DNA of 64,000 nt, taken from contig NZ_JMTM01000035.1 of assembly GCF_001662485.1 (NCBI RefSeq), positions 310,001 to 374,000 of the forward strand. Reading direction: 5' to 3'. The position numbers and the translations under genes are program-made. Shown one piece after another: positions 1 to 8,057 of the stretch. Below the pieces are notes generated by a model. That model was not told where the DNA came from and made no database searches. It saw nothing but the letters and a program-made list of their open reading frames with translations. Positions within the stretch are counted from its first letter, which is position 1; the number at the start of each line of letters is the position of its first letter. Source of the stretch: Flavobacterium succinicans. Lineage in GTDB: Bacteria; Bacteroidota; Bacteroidia; Flavobacteriales; Flavobacteriaceae.

Positions 1-774
1 GTTATGAACACAGATAACATGTCAATTCACGGTATTACCATTGACTATGGCCCTTATGGTTGGCTAGAAGACTACAACCCAACTTGGACACCAAACACAA
101 CAGACAATCAACACAAAAGATATCGATTCGAAAATCAACCTCAAATTAGTTTGTGGAATTTGTATCAACTCGCCAATGCCTTATATCCATTAATCGAAGA
201 AACGCAACCTCTGGAAGCTATTTTGGATGCCTACACCAAACAGTATGACTCAAAATATCTCCAAATGATGCAATCAAAATTGGGATTACAAATACAACCT
301 ACTGAAGATCGCAACTTAATTCAAGAACTTATTGATTTGCTACAAGAAATAGAGACCGATATGACTATTTTCTTTAGAAACTTAAGTTCAGTGCTTAAAA
401 ATGACACTCCAGCAACTGCTTTAACAAAAATTGAATTTGCCTTTTACAACACCAATGATTGTAATGAAAGCATAACTTTAAAATGGCATAATTGGTTCAC
501 TAAATATATCGAAAGACTTCAATTAGAAATCGTATCTGATGCGGAAAGAAGTATTGCTATGAATCAAGTAAATCCAAAATATGTCCTTCGCAATTATATG
601 GCGCAATTATGTATTGATGCCGCAGAGAAAGGAGACTATAGCCTACTCAACGAATTGTATGAACTTTTACAAAACCCTTACAAAGAACAACCCGAACATG
701 AAAAATGGTTCGCCAAACGCCCCGATTGGGCAAGAGTTAAAATAGGATGTTCAATGTTGAGTTGTAGTTCTTAA
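1..774 (+). CDS. selO: Protein adenylyltransferase SelO (YdiU family), C-terminal part
   Basis: The reading frame is open from the first base, so the gene is cut by the window edge and only about 257 C-terminal residues are present; the family is usually around 500 residues. SelO is a pseudokinase-fold enzyme that transfers AMP from ATP to protein hydroxyls. The visible start has NTDNMSIHGITIDYGP, which matches the metal-binding Asn and the DFG-equivalent DYG of the family. The protein ends in CSS; eukaryotic SelO has selenocysteine at this place, and here it is cysteine. A weak hairpin with AAAAAGT/ACTTTTT arms follows the stop. Identification rests on recognised motifs; the true start lies outside the window. 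Confidence 0.9.
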   Translation, partial: VMNTDNMSIHGITIDYGPYGWLEDYNPTWTPNTTDNQHKRYRFENQPQISLWNLYQLANALYPLIEETQPLEAILDAYTKQYDSKYLQMMQSKLGLQIQPTEDRNLIQELIDLLQEIETDMTIFFRNLSSVLKNDTPATALTKIEFAFYNTNDCNESITLKWHNWFTKYIERLQLEIVSDAERSIAMNQVNPKYVLRNYMAQLCIDAAEKGDYSLLNELYELLQNPYKEQPEHEKWFAKRPDWARVKIGCSMLSCSS

Positions 775-800
775 AAAGTTTCAAAACATGAACACTTTTT
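773..800 (+). terminator. Possible weak terminator after selO
   Basis: Arms AAAAAGT and ACTTTTT are separated by 14 bases and the last arm supplies the T-run. The stem is AT-rich and short, so this is tentative. Confidence 0.3.
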
Positions 801-885
801 GAACCAATAGATAAAATTCATCTAGAATCCATTTCTGAACAAAGAAAAAAAACGCTTTTTTATACGCTATCAAAAATCAAATGGA

Positions 886-893
886 TAGTTTTG
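886..893 (+). promoter_or_regulatory. Candidate -7 element (TAGTTTTG) for tsaC
   Basis: The octamer fits the Bacteroidota -7 consensus TAnnTTTG and lies about 37-43 bases before the two possible tsaC start codons. No good TTG -33 element is visible at 17-21 bases upstream. Confidence 0.4.
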
Positions 894-929
894 CATTTTA
901 TGGAACAAAGTCAAAATCATTAAAATAAA

Positions 930-1496
930 ATGCAGATGAATCAAGAGATTATCAATGCTTTTGAAGTAATAAAAAACGGCGGCATCATTCTTTATCCAAC
1001 AGACACCGTTTGGGGCATAGGCTGCGACGCAACAAATCCTGAAGCCGTCGCTAAAATATACCAACTCAAACAAAGAACCGAAAGCAAAAGTATGATTTGC
1101 CTTATGAACGGAGAAAAAATGCTATATAATGTATTCAAGGAAATCCCAGAAGTAGCCTGGCAAATTCTAGATTTATCCGAAAAGCCAACAACTTTAATAT
1201 TAGATAATCCAAGAAATGTAGCTCCTAATTTAATTTCTGAAGACAAATCATTAGGTATTCGACTGATAAAAGAACCTTTTTGCTTTAAGCTTTTAGAACG
1301 AATGAAGAAACCATTAGTATCCACTTCAGCGAATATTTCTGGACAACCCACCCCATTATCTTTCAAAGAAATTAGTCCAGAAATTATAAAAGGCGTAGAC
1401 TATATTGTAAATTTGCAGCAGGAAAAAATTGCAGGAAAACCTTCTACGATTATTAAATTGACGAATGATTCTCAGGTTAAAATCATTAGAAAATAA
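930..1496 (+). CDS. tsaC: L-threonylcarbamoyladenylate synthase (Sua5/YrdC/TsaC family)
   Basis: This enzyme makes threonylcarbamoyl-AMP from threonine, bicarbonate and ATP, the first step of the t6A modification of ANN-decoding tRNAs, in the cytoplasm. The 188-residue protein is a single YrdC domain. Visible family motifs are the N-terminal GGIILYPTDTVWGIGCDA, a KQR-TESKSM stretch that binds the nucleotide, and STSANISG near residue 132. There is no C-terminal Sua5 domain, so it is the short form. Two start codons six bases apart (930 and 936) are both plausible. The gene ends only four bases before the inverted repeat that encloses the next gene. Confidence 0.92.
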   Translation: MQMNQEIINAFEVIKNGGIILYPTDTVWGIGCDATNPEAVAKIYQLKQRTESKSMICLMNGEKMLYNVFKEIPEVAWQILDLSEKPTTLILDNPRNVAPNLISEDKSLGIRLIKEPFCFKLLERMKKPLVSTSANISGQPTPLSFKEISPEIIKGVDYIVNLQQEKIAGKPSTIIKLTNDSQVKIIRK

Positions 1497-1500
1497 TTTT

Positions 1501-1526
1501 TTTTTTGCCGCAGATTCGCAGATTTT
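1501..1526 (+). repeat. Left arm of inverted repeat around the GxxExxY gene
   Basis: This 26-base arm (T6-GCCGCAGATTCGCAGATTTT) matches the reverse complement of 1968-1993 at 25 of 26 positions; the only difference is CGCAGA versus CGCTGA. It begins directly after tsaC and encloses a single gene. Confidence 0.85.
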
Positions 1527-1560
1527 AGAGAAAGAAGAAATTAATATGATTTTATAATTT

Positions 1561-1944
1561 ATGGCTCAATATTTATTTGAAAAAGAGACCTATAAAATAA
1601 TAGGAATTTTATTTGACGTACATAAAAATCTAGGAAAAGGTTTTTCTGAAATCGTGTATAAAGACGCATTAGAATATGAATTTAATATAGCTAACATACC
1701 TTTTGAAAGAGAAAAGGAATATGTAGTAAATTATAAAAACACCATTTTAAAACACAAATTCTATGCTGATTTTGTAGTTTTTGACAGTATTATTCTTGAA
1801 ATAAAATCTTGTGAATCTTTTAATAACAGTCATATTTCACAATGTTTAAATTATTTAAAAGTGTCGAAAACTAAATTAGCGCTTTTAGTAAATTTTAATA
1901 AAACATCTTTAGAACACAAACGAATAGTACTATCAGAAAATTAG
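1561..1944 (+). CDS. GxxExxY protein (PD-(D/E)XK-like fold)
   Basis: The 127-residue protein has the family signature GKGFSEIVYKDALE (G-x2-E-x2-Y) near residue 22. A later stretch, ADFVVFDSIILEIKS, places Asp and E-x-K as in PD-(D/E)XK nucleases, followed by SQCLNYL, a possible Q-x3-Y helix. The family is common and often multicopy in Bacteroidota and its cellular role is not established; nuclease activity is an inference from fold resemblance. The gene is very AT-rich and sits alone between tsaC and the CCA-type gene, enclosed by a near-perfect 26-bp inverted repeat. That arrangement suggests an inserted unit of about 493 bp. Confidence 0.85.
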   Translation: MAQYLFEKETYKIIGILFDVHKNLGKGFSEIVYKDALEYEFNIANIPFEREKEYVVNYKNTILKHKFYADFVVFDSIILEIKSCESFNNSHISQCLNYLKVSKTKLALLVNFNKTSLEHKRIVLSEN

Positions 1945-1967
1945 CTGAAAATCATAATTTTTAAAAT

Positions 1968-1993
1968 AAAATCAGCGAATCTGCGGCAAAAAA
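1968..1993 (-). repeat. Right arm of inverted repeat around the GxxExxY gene
   Basis: Reverse complement of the arm at 1501-1526 with one mismatch. It lies 23 bases after the GxxExxY stop codon and 18 bases before the next start codon. I saw no obvious target-site duplication outside the two arms. Confidence 0.85.
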
Positions 1994-2011
1994 TCGTGGT
2001 AAAAACAAGAT

Positions 2012-3433
2012 ATGAATTATAAATCAGCACTTAATAACACAATATTCGAAGTAATATCGAAAGCTTCCCAAGAACTAAACATAGAAAGCTATGTAATTGG
2101 TGGGTTTGTTAGGGATTTACTTTTAAAAAGAGGCTCCAAAAAAGATATCGATGTGGTGGCTGTAGGCAGTGGCATCGAATTGGCGCTCAAAGTTTCAGAA
2201 CTTTTACCTAAAAAACCAAAGGTGCAAGTGTTCAAAACTTATGGAACCGCTATGCTTCGTTTTGAAGATACAGATATCGAATTTGTTGGTGCCAGAAAAG
2301 AATCCTACACCCACGATAGCCGAAATCCAATCGTAGAAAATGGAACCTTACAAGATGATCAAAACCGCCGTGATTTTACCATCAATGCCTTGGCTTTATC
2401 TTTGAATCCGTCTAACTATGGAGAACTTTTAGATCCATTTGCTGGTATTTCTGATTTAGAATCTAAAACGATAAAAACGCCGCTTGACCCAGATATTACC
2501 TTTTCGGATGATCCATTGAGAATGTTGAGAGGCATTCGTTTTGCTACGCAATTAGGTTTTGATATTCATCCAGAATCTTTAGCTTCAATTACCAAAAATG
2601 CAGAACGAATAAAAATCATTTCGGGAGAACGCATTGTTGAAGAGTTAAACAAAATTCTCTTGACAGAAAAACCTTCTTTGGGCTTTTTATTACTTTACAA
2701 AACGGGATTATTAGAACTGATTCTACCTGAATTAACAGCCTTGAATCAAGTAGAAGAAATAGAAGGGCATACCCATAAAAACAACTTTTATCATTCTTTG
2801 GAAGTAGTCGATAATATTTGCCCGAATACAGACGATGTTTGGTTGCGTTGGGCAGCTTTATTGCACGATATCGGAAAAGCACCAACGAAACGCTTCAACA
2901 AAAAACAAGGATGGACGTTTCACGGTCACGAGTTTTTGGGCGGTAAAATGGTTAAAAAAATCTTCGAAAGATTGCATATGCCTTTGAATCACAAAATGAA
3001 ATTTGTACAAAAAATGGTCGTAATGAGTTCGAGACCAATTGTCTTGGCGCAAGACACTGTTACCGACTCAGCAGTACGCCGTTTGGTTTTTGATGCAGGA
3101 GAAGATGTAGAAAATTTAATGACCCTTTGTGAAGCCGATATCACCACTAAAAACCCAAACAAGTTCAAAAAATACCATAGTAATTTTGAAATTGTTCGCA
3201 AAAAAATTGTTGAAGTTGAAGCGCGCGACCACGTCCGCAATTTTCAACCTCCAATCAGTGGTGAGGAAATAATGGAGCTCTTCAATTTAAAACCATCCAG
3301 AGAGATTGGCATCCTAAAAGAAGCCGTAAAAGAAGCTATTCTAGAAGGAGAAATACAAAATGAGTACCAAGCAGCTTATGAATTTATCTTAAAAAAAGGA
3401 GCCAAATTAGGCCTAAAGATTAACGATTGTTAG
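2012..3433 (+). CDS. CCA tRNA nucleotidyltransferase / poly(A) polymerase family protein with HD domain
   Basis: A class II nucleotidyltransferase of 473 residues, likely adding or repairing the CCA 3' end of tRNAs in the cytoplasm. The N-terminal head has YVIGGFVRDLLL and the DxD metal site in KKDIDVVAVG near residue 46. The neck has RRDFTINALAL and DDPLRMLRGIRFATQLGF. An HD domain follows, with the HD pair in AALLHDIGKAPTKRF near residue 290, as in bacterial CCA enzymes carrying phosphohydrolase activity. Sequence alone does not separate CCA-adding from poly(A) polymerase function; CCA addition is more likely because no other candidate is in view. The upstream intergenic gap contains the right arm of the GxxExxY inverted repeat. 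Confidence 0.88.
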   Translation: MNYKSALNNTIFEVISKASQELNIESYVIGGFVRDLLLKRGSKKDIDVVAVGSGIELALKVSELLPKKPKVQVFKTYGTAMLRFEDTDIEFVGARKESYTHDSRNPIVENGTLQDDQNRRDFTINALALSLNPSNYGELLDPFAGISDLESKTIKTPLDPDITFSDDPLRMLRGIRFATQLGFDIHPESLASITKNAERIKIISGERIVEELNKILLTEKPSLGFLLLYKTGLLELILPELTALNQVEEIEGHTHKNNFYHSLEVVDNICPNTDDVWLRWAALLHDIGKAPTKRFNKKQGWTFHGHEFLGGKMVKKIFERLHMPLNHKMKFVQKMVVMSSRPIVLAQDTVTDSAVRRLVFDAGEDVENLMTLCEADITTKNPNKFKKYHSNFEIVRKKIVEVEARDHVRNFQPPISGEEIMELFNLKPSREIGILKEAVKEAILEGEIQNEYQAAYEFILKKGAKLGLKINDC

Positions 3434-3457
3434 CCCTTTTTTTCGTTGCCAAACCCA

Positions 3458-3465
3458 TAAATTTG
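3458..3465 (+). promoter_or_regulatory. Candidate -7 element (TAAATTTG) for heme A synthase gene
   Basis: Fits TAnnTTTG and lies 32 bases before the ATG at 3498, which supports that ATG over the TTG codon at 3477. No clear -33 element is visible. Confidence 0.4.
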
Positions 3466-3497
3466 CAATTAAATAATTGATTTTTATCACTAAAAAA

Positions 3498-4520
3498 ATG
3501 ACTAAATCTAATAAACCTGTTATCATTTGGCTGCTTTCTGGTTGCCTACTCTTATTTTTAATGGTTGTGGTTGGCGGAATTACCCGTTTAACTAATTCTG
3601 GACTCTCAATGACCGACTGGCATTTGATTACCGATACCTTCCCTCCTATGACCGAAGAAAAATGGAGTCAAGCTTTTGAAGAATACAAAAAGTTTCCTGA
3701 GTATCAAAAAATCAATATTCATAATGATTTTACCTTATCTGATTATAAATTCATTTACTTCTGGGAATGGTTTCACCGTTTTATTGGTCGAATCATCGGT
3801 ATGGTATTTTTAATCCCTTTCTTTTATTTTTTAGCTAAAAAAAGATTAGACAAATCGACCATCAAAAAATGTATTGTTCTTTTGTGTATGGGAGGATTTC
3901 AAGGCTTTTTGGGTTGGTTTATGGTAAAAAGTGGATTAATCGACAATCCGGATGTGAGTCATTTTAGACTGGCGTTGCACCTTACTTTTGCTTTCATCAC
4001 CTTTGCCTATACCCTTTGGGTGGCTTTGGATTTGATTTACCCCAACAAAGACAACTTTTATCCTCAGTTGAGAACTATTGCTCGATTTGCCTTGGTGTTT
4101 TTGATTATTCAAATTATATACGGTGGTTTTGTTGCAGGACTCAACGCTGGATTAATTCACAACCATTGGCCACTAATGAGCGATGGGCAATTCATTCACG
4201 ACAGTGTATTTATCGAAAAAAACAGTTTTATCCTCAATTTGATTGAAGGAAAAAGCGGCGTACAATTCGTGCATCGTACAACCGCTTATCTTGTTGTAGC
4301 GTTAATGGTTTTGTTGTATTTCAAAAGCAAAAAGTACACTTTGTCAATTGCGCAACAAAACGGACTCAATGCGCTAGTAGTACTTGTGTTTGTACAATTT
4401 GCACTAGGCGTTTTGACTTTGTTGTACAGCGTACCGCTATGGTTAGGATTGGCACACCAAATCACGGCTTTCTTTTTATTGACAGCTATGACTTATACGC
4501 TACACCGTTTCACTAAATAA
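3498..4520 (+). CDS. ctaA: Heme A synthase (COX15/CtaA family)
   Basis: An integral membrane protein that oxidises the C8 methyl of heme O to make heme A for cytochrome c oxidases. The 340 residues contain about eight hydrophobic segments. Four heme-ligand histidines of the family are visible in the contexts EWFHRFIGR, LALHLTFAF, FVHRTTAYLV and LAHQITAFF. The extracytoplasmic loop GITRLTNSGLSMTDWHLI is also characteristic. The frame is open from a TTG at 3477, but the ATG at 3498 was chosen because a candidate -7 element ends at 3465. The gene is convergent with the next one, and a shared hairpin lies at the junction. Confidence 0.92.
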   Translation: MTKSNKPVIIWLLSGCLLLFLMVVVGGITRLTNSGLSMTDWHLITDTFPPMTEEKWSQAFEEYKKFPEYQKINIHNDFTLSDYKFIYFWEWFHRFIGRIIGMVFLIPFFYFLAKKRLDKSTIKKCIVLLCMGGFQGFLGWFMVKSGLIDNPDVSHFRLALHLTFAFITFAYTLWVALDLIYPNKDNFYPQLRTIARFALVFLIIQIIYGGFVAGLNAGLIHNHWPLMSDGQFIHDSVFIEKNSFILNLIEGKSGVQFVHRTTAYLVVALMVLLYFKSKKYTLSIAQQNGLNALVVLVFVQFALGVLTLLYSVPLWLGLAHQITAFFLLTAMTYTLHRFTK

Positions 4521-4523
4521 GAT

Positions 4524-4553
4524 AAAGAGATGGTCTAATACACCATCTCTTCT
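4524..4553. terminator. Bidirectional hairpin between convergent genes
   Basis: Arms AGAGATGGT and ACCATCTCT with a seven-base loop lie just after the ctaA stop. The hairpin overlaps the last codons of the minus-strand gene. It could end transcription from both sides, although the T-runs are poor. Confidence 0.4.
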
Positions 4554-5005
4554 CTTTCAAACGTTGGTAAAACGATGTGATTTATGTTTTGCTCCATCCA
4601 TTGGTTCTCTAACAAATCTGCCCACGCATTCATATATTTTACCGTATCTGACATCACATTTCTATTGAAAGAAGCCACACCAGCTTTGGCTAAAATCTCG
4701 GGATTGGACAAGTTTTCGAGTTGTCTCAAATCTGATTGGGTAAAACCAAATTCAATCATTCTACCGATAATTAAATCCATAGGATAACCACTCGTTGGGC
4801 AATAATCTATAACTTGTTCCGACCAATCACCGCGTTTTTGCAAGGCAAATTGTTGAATTTCTGCTCTGGTAAACGAAGTTATATTTTGTGCCAAATGCCC
4901 ACAATTACAACTTCCCATATGCCCCCATTCATAACGACCGCTACTTGCAATTTGTTTCGCTGTTTCTCTAAGGGCTTGAATTACTTTTAAATTTGGTGCC
5001 GCCAT
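4535..5005 (-). CDS. Uncharacterised cytoplasmic protein
   Basis: A soluble protein of 156 residues with no signal peptide or membrane segment; I do not recognise a named family with confidence. The N-terminal half carries a cluster of potential metal ligands, YEWGHMGSCNCGHLAQ (His, Cys, Cys, His), and later VIDYCPTSGYPMD, so metal binding is conceivable. The frame is open ten codons further upstream; the ATG at 5005 (MAAPNLKV) was preferred because the extension is hydrophobic and starts within the likely promoter region. It is convergent with ctaA and divergent from the CDP-alcohol transferase. Confidence 0.75.
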   Translation of the reverse strand: MAAPNLKVIQALRETAKQIASSGRYEWGHMGSCNCGHLAQNITSFTRAEIQQFALQKRGDWSEQVIDYCPTSGYPMDLIIGRMIEFGFTQSDLRQLENLSNPEILAKAGVASFNRNVMSDTVKYMNAWADLLENQWMEQNINHIVLPTFEREEMVY

Positions 5006-5120
5006 AATACAATAAATTTGGTTTTTTAATACCATAAAAGTACTAAAACTCGAAACGCGCTTTTTTTACTTTAACACAAAGTAAACTATTGTTTAGGCAA
5101 CTATTCCCCTTAAATAGAGC

Positions 5121-5128
5121 TACTTTTG
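5121..5128 (+). promoter_or_regulatory. Candidate -7 element (TACTTTTG)
   Basis: Matches TAnnTTTG 39 bases upstream of the ATG at 5168 and overlaps an alternative TTG start at 5126, which argues against that alternative. The -33 region has no good TTG. Confidence 0.45.
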
Positions 5129-5167
5129 CGCCTAGACTATATTGTCATTCTACTTTTACAGCTTATA

Positions 5168-5941
5168 ATGTCAAAACTTGCAACACAAGATAAGTTCTTC
5201 GACCTCTCAGATTATGGTCGCCCATTTGGTAAATTTCTGGCGCAACAACTAAAAGAAACTCGATTTACCCCAATTCACGTAACGCTACTTTTTGGCCTTT
5301 CTGGCTTGATTGCCATTTTTTGCATACTCACCAATCATTACTTTTTGGCCGCCTTTTTCATTGTATTAAAATCTGGAATTGACGCTGCTGATGGTGAATT
5401 AGCAAGACTAAAAAACAAACCTTCATACGTTGGTAGATACCTCGATAGTGTCTTTGATATCGTCTTAAATTTTATGATTTTTATGGCCATTTGTTGGGTC
5501 TCAAAAACGACATTTTGGTATGCGTTTGCAGCTTTTTTCGGCATCCAATTACAAGGAACTTTATACAATTATTACTACGTAATTTTGAGACATAAATCGG
5601 TTGGAGGAGATAGTACCAGTAAAATTTTTGAGTACAAAACCCCCAAAGCTTTGCCTGGAGAAACACAAAAATCGGTGACTCTTTTGTTCCGAATTTATAC
5701 AATCGTTTATGGGCTTTTTGACAAAATAATTCACGCGCTAGACCAAGAGGCATACAAAGTAAAAACGTTTCCGAATTGGTTTATGAGCTTGTTATCCATT
5801 TATGGTTTAGGCTTTCAATTGCTAATTATTGCCGTGATGTTACCGTTGCATCTTATTGAATACATAGCACCATTTTTTATTGCCTACACACTGATGATTT
5901 TTGTGCTTATCGCTATCAGAAAACGGTTTATTAGTGAATAA
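5168..5941 (+). CDS. CDP-alcohol phosphatidyltransferase family membrane protein
   Basis: A membrane enzyme of the family that moves a phosphoalcohol from a CDP carrier to an acceptor alcohol in phospholipid or related synthesis. The complete catalytic signature D-x2-DG-x2-AR-x8-G-x3-D-x3-D is present in DAADGELARLKN followed by YVGRYLDSVFD, around residues 70-97. About six hydrophobic segments surround it. The acceptor cannot be told from the sequence; phosphatidylglycerol-phosphate synthase, phosphatidylserine synthase and inositol-type enzymes all share this motif. The gene stands alone and is convergent with the LytTR regulator gene. Confidence 0.85.
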   Translation: MSKLATQDKFFDLSDYGRPFGKFLAQQLKETRFTPIHVTLLFGLSGLIAIFCILTNHYFLAAFFIVLKSGIDAADGELARLKNKPSYVGRYLDSVFDIVLNFMIFMAICWVSKTTFWYAFAAFFGIQLQGTLYNYYYVILRHKSVGGDSTSKIFEYKTPKALPGETQKSVTLLFRIYTIVYGLFDKIIHALDQEAYKVKTFPNWFMSLLSIYGLGFQLLIIAVMLPLHLIEYIAPFFIAYTLMIFVLIAIRKRFISE

Positions 5942-6035
5942 AAGCGCAATAGATAAATCCTATACCAAACACGTAAATAACTAATAACCAGTATTTTTAA
6001 CAAGCTTTATCTAAACTAAAAAATAAAGTCATTTT

Positions 6036-6803
6036 TTAACCAATCCAGTTTTTGAAATCCGCTACTTTTTCTCTACTTACTATCACCTCTTCTGCTTTAT
6101 AAGTAGGTAAAATAATCTTTAAACGAGAGTTACTGTACACCACTATTTCCTTTATGGCCTTTAATGGAATGATAAATTTTCGACTGATTCTATAAAAAGC
6201 AGCAGGGTCTAATTCTTGTTCCAAAACCTCTAAAGTGGTTTCCAGAAGATAATCTCTGTTGTCGAAAGTATGCAAATAGGTTCCTTTATTTTCGCTGTAA
6301 AAACATTCAATTTCATCAACTGAAATCACCTTCAAATGTTGCCCAATTTTTAACGTAAATCGCTTTTTGTAATTTTTCTCAAACGGGTTCGTCAGCATCC
6401 TTTTGATAGCTTCAAAATCTAAAGCAAGCGAAGGATTTTCAGGCGCCTTTTCTGGCACTCTTGATTTGTATTTATTCACTGCTATTTCCAAGTCATCTTC
6501 ATCGATGGGTTTGAGTAAATAATCAATACTATTAAGTTTAAAAGCACGCAAAGCATATTCGTCATAAGCAGTGGTAAAAATGATAGCACTCTTAATTTCG
6601 ACCGCTTCAAAAATGGCAAAAGACAAGCCATCGGATAATTGAATATCCAAAAAAATTAGGTCAGGATGTGGATGGTTCGAAAACCATTCGATAGCCTCTT
6701 CTACCGAGTGCAGCAGTACGGTTACATTGATTTGTAGTTTTTCGAGTTTACGTTGCAACAAACGCGCTGCAGGTTTTTCGTCTTCGATGATTATAGTTGT
6801 CAT
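6036..6803 (-). CDS. LytTR-family response regulator
   Basis: A two-component transcription regulator of 255 residues. The receiver domain (about 1-115) has the acidic pair IIIEDEKPAA, the phosphorylatable Asp53 in DLIFLDIQLSDG, and the conserved Lys in LLKPID. The C-terminal LytTR DNA-binding domain (about 150-255) includes FTLKIGQHLKVISVDEIE, SENKGTYLHT and FYRISRKFIIPL. It is the last gene of a minus-strand cluster beginning with a LytS-like kinase, the usual partner of this family. The stretch between it and the upstream 2TM gene is filled by a 19-copy heptamer repeat ending nine bases before its ATG. Three nearby promoters carry LytTR-like direct repeats, so this protein is the obvious candidate to bind them. 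Confidence 0.93.
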   Translation of the reverse strand: MTTIIIEDEKPAARLLQRKLEKLQINVTVLLHSVEEAIEWFSNHPHPDLIFLDIQLSDGLSFAIFEAVEIKSAIIFTTAYDEYALRAFKLNSIDYLLKPIDEDDLEIAVNKYKSRVPEKAPENPSLALDFEAIKRMLTNPFEKNYKKRFTLKIGQHLKVISVDEIECFYSENKGTYLHTFDNRDYLLETTLEVLEQELDPAAFYRISRKFIIPLKAIKEIVVYSNSRLKIILPTYKAEEVIVSREKVADFKNWIG

Positions 6804-6812
6804 TATTTGAGG

Positions 6813-6945
6813 TTAGAGGTTAGAAGTTAGAGGTTAGAAGTTAGAGGTTAGAGGTTAGAGGTTAGAGGTTAGAGGTTAGAGGTTAGAGGTTAGAAGTTAG
6901 AGGTTAGAAGTTAGAGGTTAGAAGTTAGAGGTTAGAAGTTAGAAG
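6813..6945. repeat. Heptanucleotide tandem repeat, 19 copies of TTAGAGG/TTAGAAG
   Basis: Nineteen uninterrupted 7-bp units run for 133 bp, mixing TTAGAGG and TTAGAAG forms. The array ends nine bases from the start codon of the minus-strand LytTR regulator, so it is its immediate 5' leader. Such arrays change length by slipped-strand mispairing. Confidence 0.97.
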
Positions 6946-7033
6946 GCAGAAAGCAGAACATAGAAAACAGATTAAACTTTAAACTATAAACTTTAAACTT
7001 TTAAACCTTAAACCTTAAACTTTAAAACTGAAA
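6946..7033. repeat. Low-complexity TTTAAAC-type satellite before the heptamer array
   Basis: Between the heptamers and the stop of the last 2TM gene the sequence is a degenerate run of ACTTTAAAC and CCTTAAAC words. The same word family appears near 22.1 and 22.6 kb and inside a coding region near 47.7 kb. Confidence 0.75.
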
Positions 7034-7384
7034 TCACTTCCACTGTTGTTGTTTTTCATCTTCTTCTTTTAAAAATTCCTCCATTTTTCTTTTCTCCCAA
7101 TCTTTGCCTAAAAACAAATCTTTCCCAAAAACAGAAGCTCCGTGTGCTATCAATCCAATGCCCCAAAAGAAAGCGGTATTGAGTGTTTGCCAACTCCAAA
7201 AATTGTTATCTAACGAATCCAAATGCCTCGCTCTCAAAGCGATTAATCCGATATTGACTAAAACATAGACTATTAGATGCACATAAAATCCTTTTATTTT
7301 CTGCACTCTTTTAAATGCGATTTCGTAACGCTCTTCTTGAGTTCTGTCTAAAAATGAATCGTATTGGTTTTGCTTAATTTCCAT
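7034..7384 (-). CDS. 2TM domain-containing protein
   Basis: A small membrane protein of 116 residues with two hydrophobic segments (about 30-50 and 68-88) flanked by a charged N-terminus (RVQKIKGFYVHL) and a charged tail ending KQQQWK. This is the 2TM domain family, common next to LytS/LytTR genes in Flavobacteria; its biochemical role is unknown. It is the fourth 2TM unit in the cluster. The FLGKDWEKRKMEEFLKEE stretch resembles the helical ends of its paralogues. It probably arose by tandem duplication and may sit in a membrane complex with the kinase, which is inference. Confidence 0.88.
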   Translation of the reverse strand: MEIKQNQYDSFLDRTQEERYEIAFKRVQKIKGFYVHLIVYVLVNIGLIALRARHLDSLDNNFWSWQTLNTAFFWGIGLIAHGASVFGKDLFLGKDWEKRKMEEFLKEEDEKQQQWK

Positions 7385-7410
7385 TTTATTTTCTATTTAA
7401 TCTTACTTTT

Positions 7411-7716
7411 TTATTTCCAATCGTTTCTGGATTGTTTTTCTTTTTCCATAAACTCTTTAATTTTTTGCTCTTCCCATGCTGCGCCGAAAAATGGCATCCA
7501 ATTAAACACTTTCATCGCGTGAAAGAACACGCCTACACCCCAACCTAGTAAAGGCCAAAAGAACCATAAATATCCTGGAGAGGTTAGTAAATTGATTACT
7601 GCTAAAAATATATTCACTACAATGTAAGAGGTCAAATTTCCGTAAAATCCTTTTAAATCCTCTACTCTTTTCTTGGCTTGATAATATCTGTCTTCTTCTT
7701 GAAAATTCGTTTCCAT
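7411..7716 (-). CDS. 2TM domain-containing protein
   Basis: A 101-residue paralogue of its neighbours with the shared start YYQAKKRVEDLKGFYGNL, two membrane segments, and the ending WEEQKIKEFMEKEKQ. It is closest to the 2TM domain fused to the kinase (YYRAKKRVEELKGFYGNL), so these two are the more recent pair. The gene starts two bases after the stop of the upstream 2TM gene, which implies translational coupling in one operon. Confidence 0.88.
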   Translation of the reverse strand: METNFQEEDRYYQAKKRVEDLKGFYGNLTSYIVVNIFLAVINLLTSPGYLWFFWPLLGWGVGVFFHAMKVFNWMPFFGAAWEEQKIKEFMEKEKQSRNDWK

Positions 7717-7718
7717 AA

Positions 7719-8057
7719 TTATTTCCAGATTTGTTTTTCGTTATTCTTTTCAATCATTTTTTTAATTTGCTTTTCCTCCCAAGATTTACCCAAAATAACT
7801 TCGGTAAAAAATAATTGAACCGCTTGAATAGCAAAAAAGGTCGTCCAAATCGCCATCACAAAACCGTTGATATACCGAATGGGAAAAAAGTTCAAAGGTG
7901 CGCCATAATACGTTTTCAAAACATAGATTACTACGCCTAGCATAAAAAATACCATATGAAAATAAAAATCTTTCAACTTTTTTACTCTTTCTTTGGCCAT
8001 TTGAACCAAAGCTTCTTGTTCTTGATTAGTATCTATTCGTTCCATCGTTATTTCCAT
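7719..8057 (-). CDS. 2TM domain-containing protein
   Basis: A 112-residue 2TM protein with KERVKKLKDFYFHMVFF at its start, two membrane segments and WEEKQIKKMIEKNN near the end. The ATG at 8057 overlaps the end of the kinase gene by ten bases; a second ATG at 8045 (MERIDTNQ), just after the kinase stop, is an equally good start. Either way the two genes are translationally coupled. Confidence 0.87.
   Translation of the reverse strand: MEITMERIDTNQEQEALVQMAKERVKKLKDFYFHMVFFMLGVVIYVLKTYYGAPLNFFPIRYINGFVMAIWTTFFAIQAVQLFFTEVILGKSWEEKQIKKMIEKNNEKQIWK

Noticed and set aside
6813..6945. Telomere-like TTAGAGG array
   Set aside because: The unit resembles telomeric repeats, but it is internal, mixed with TTAGAAG and next to a start codon; nothing suggests a chromosome end.
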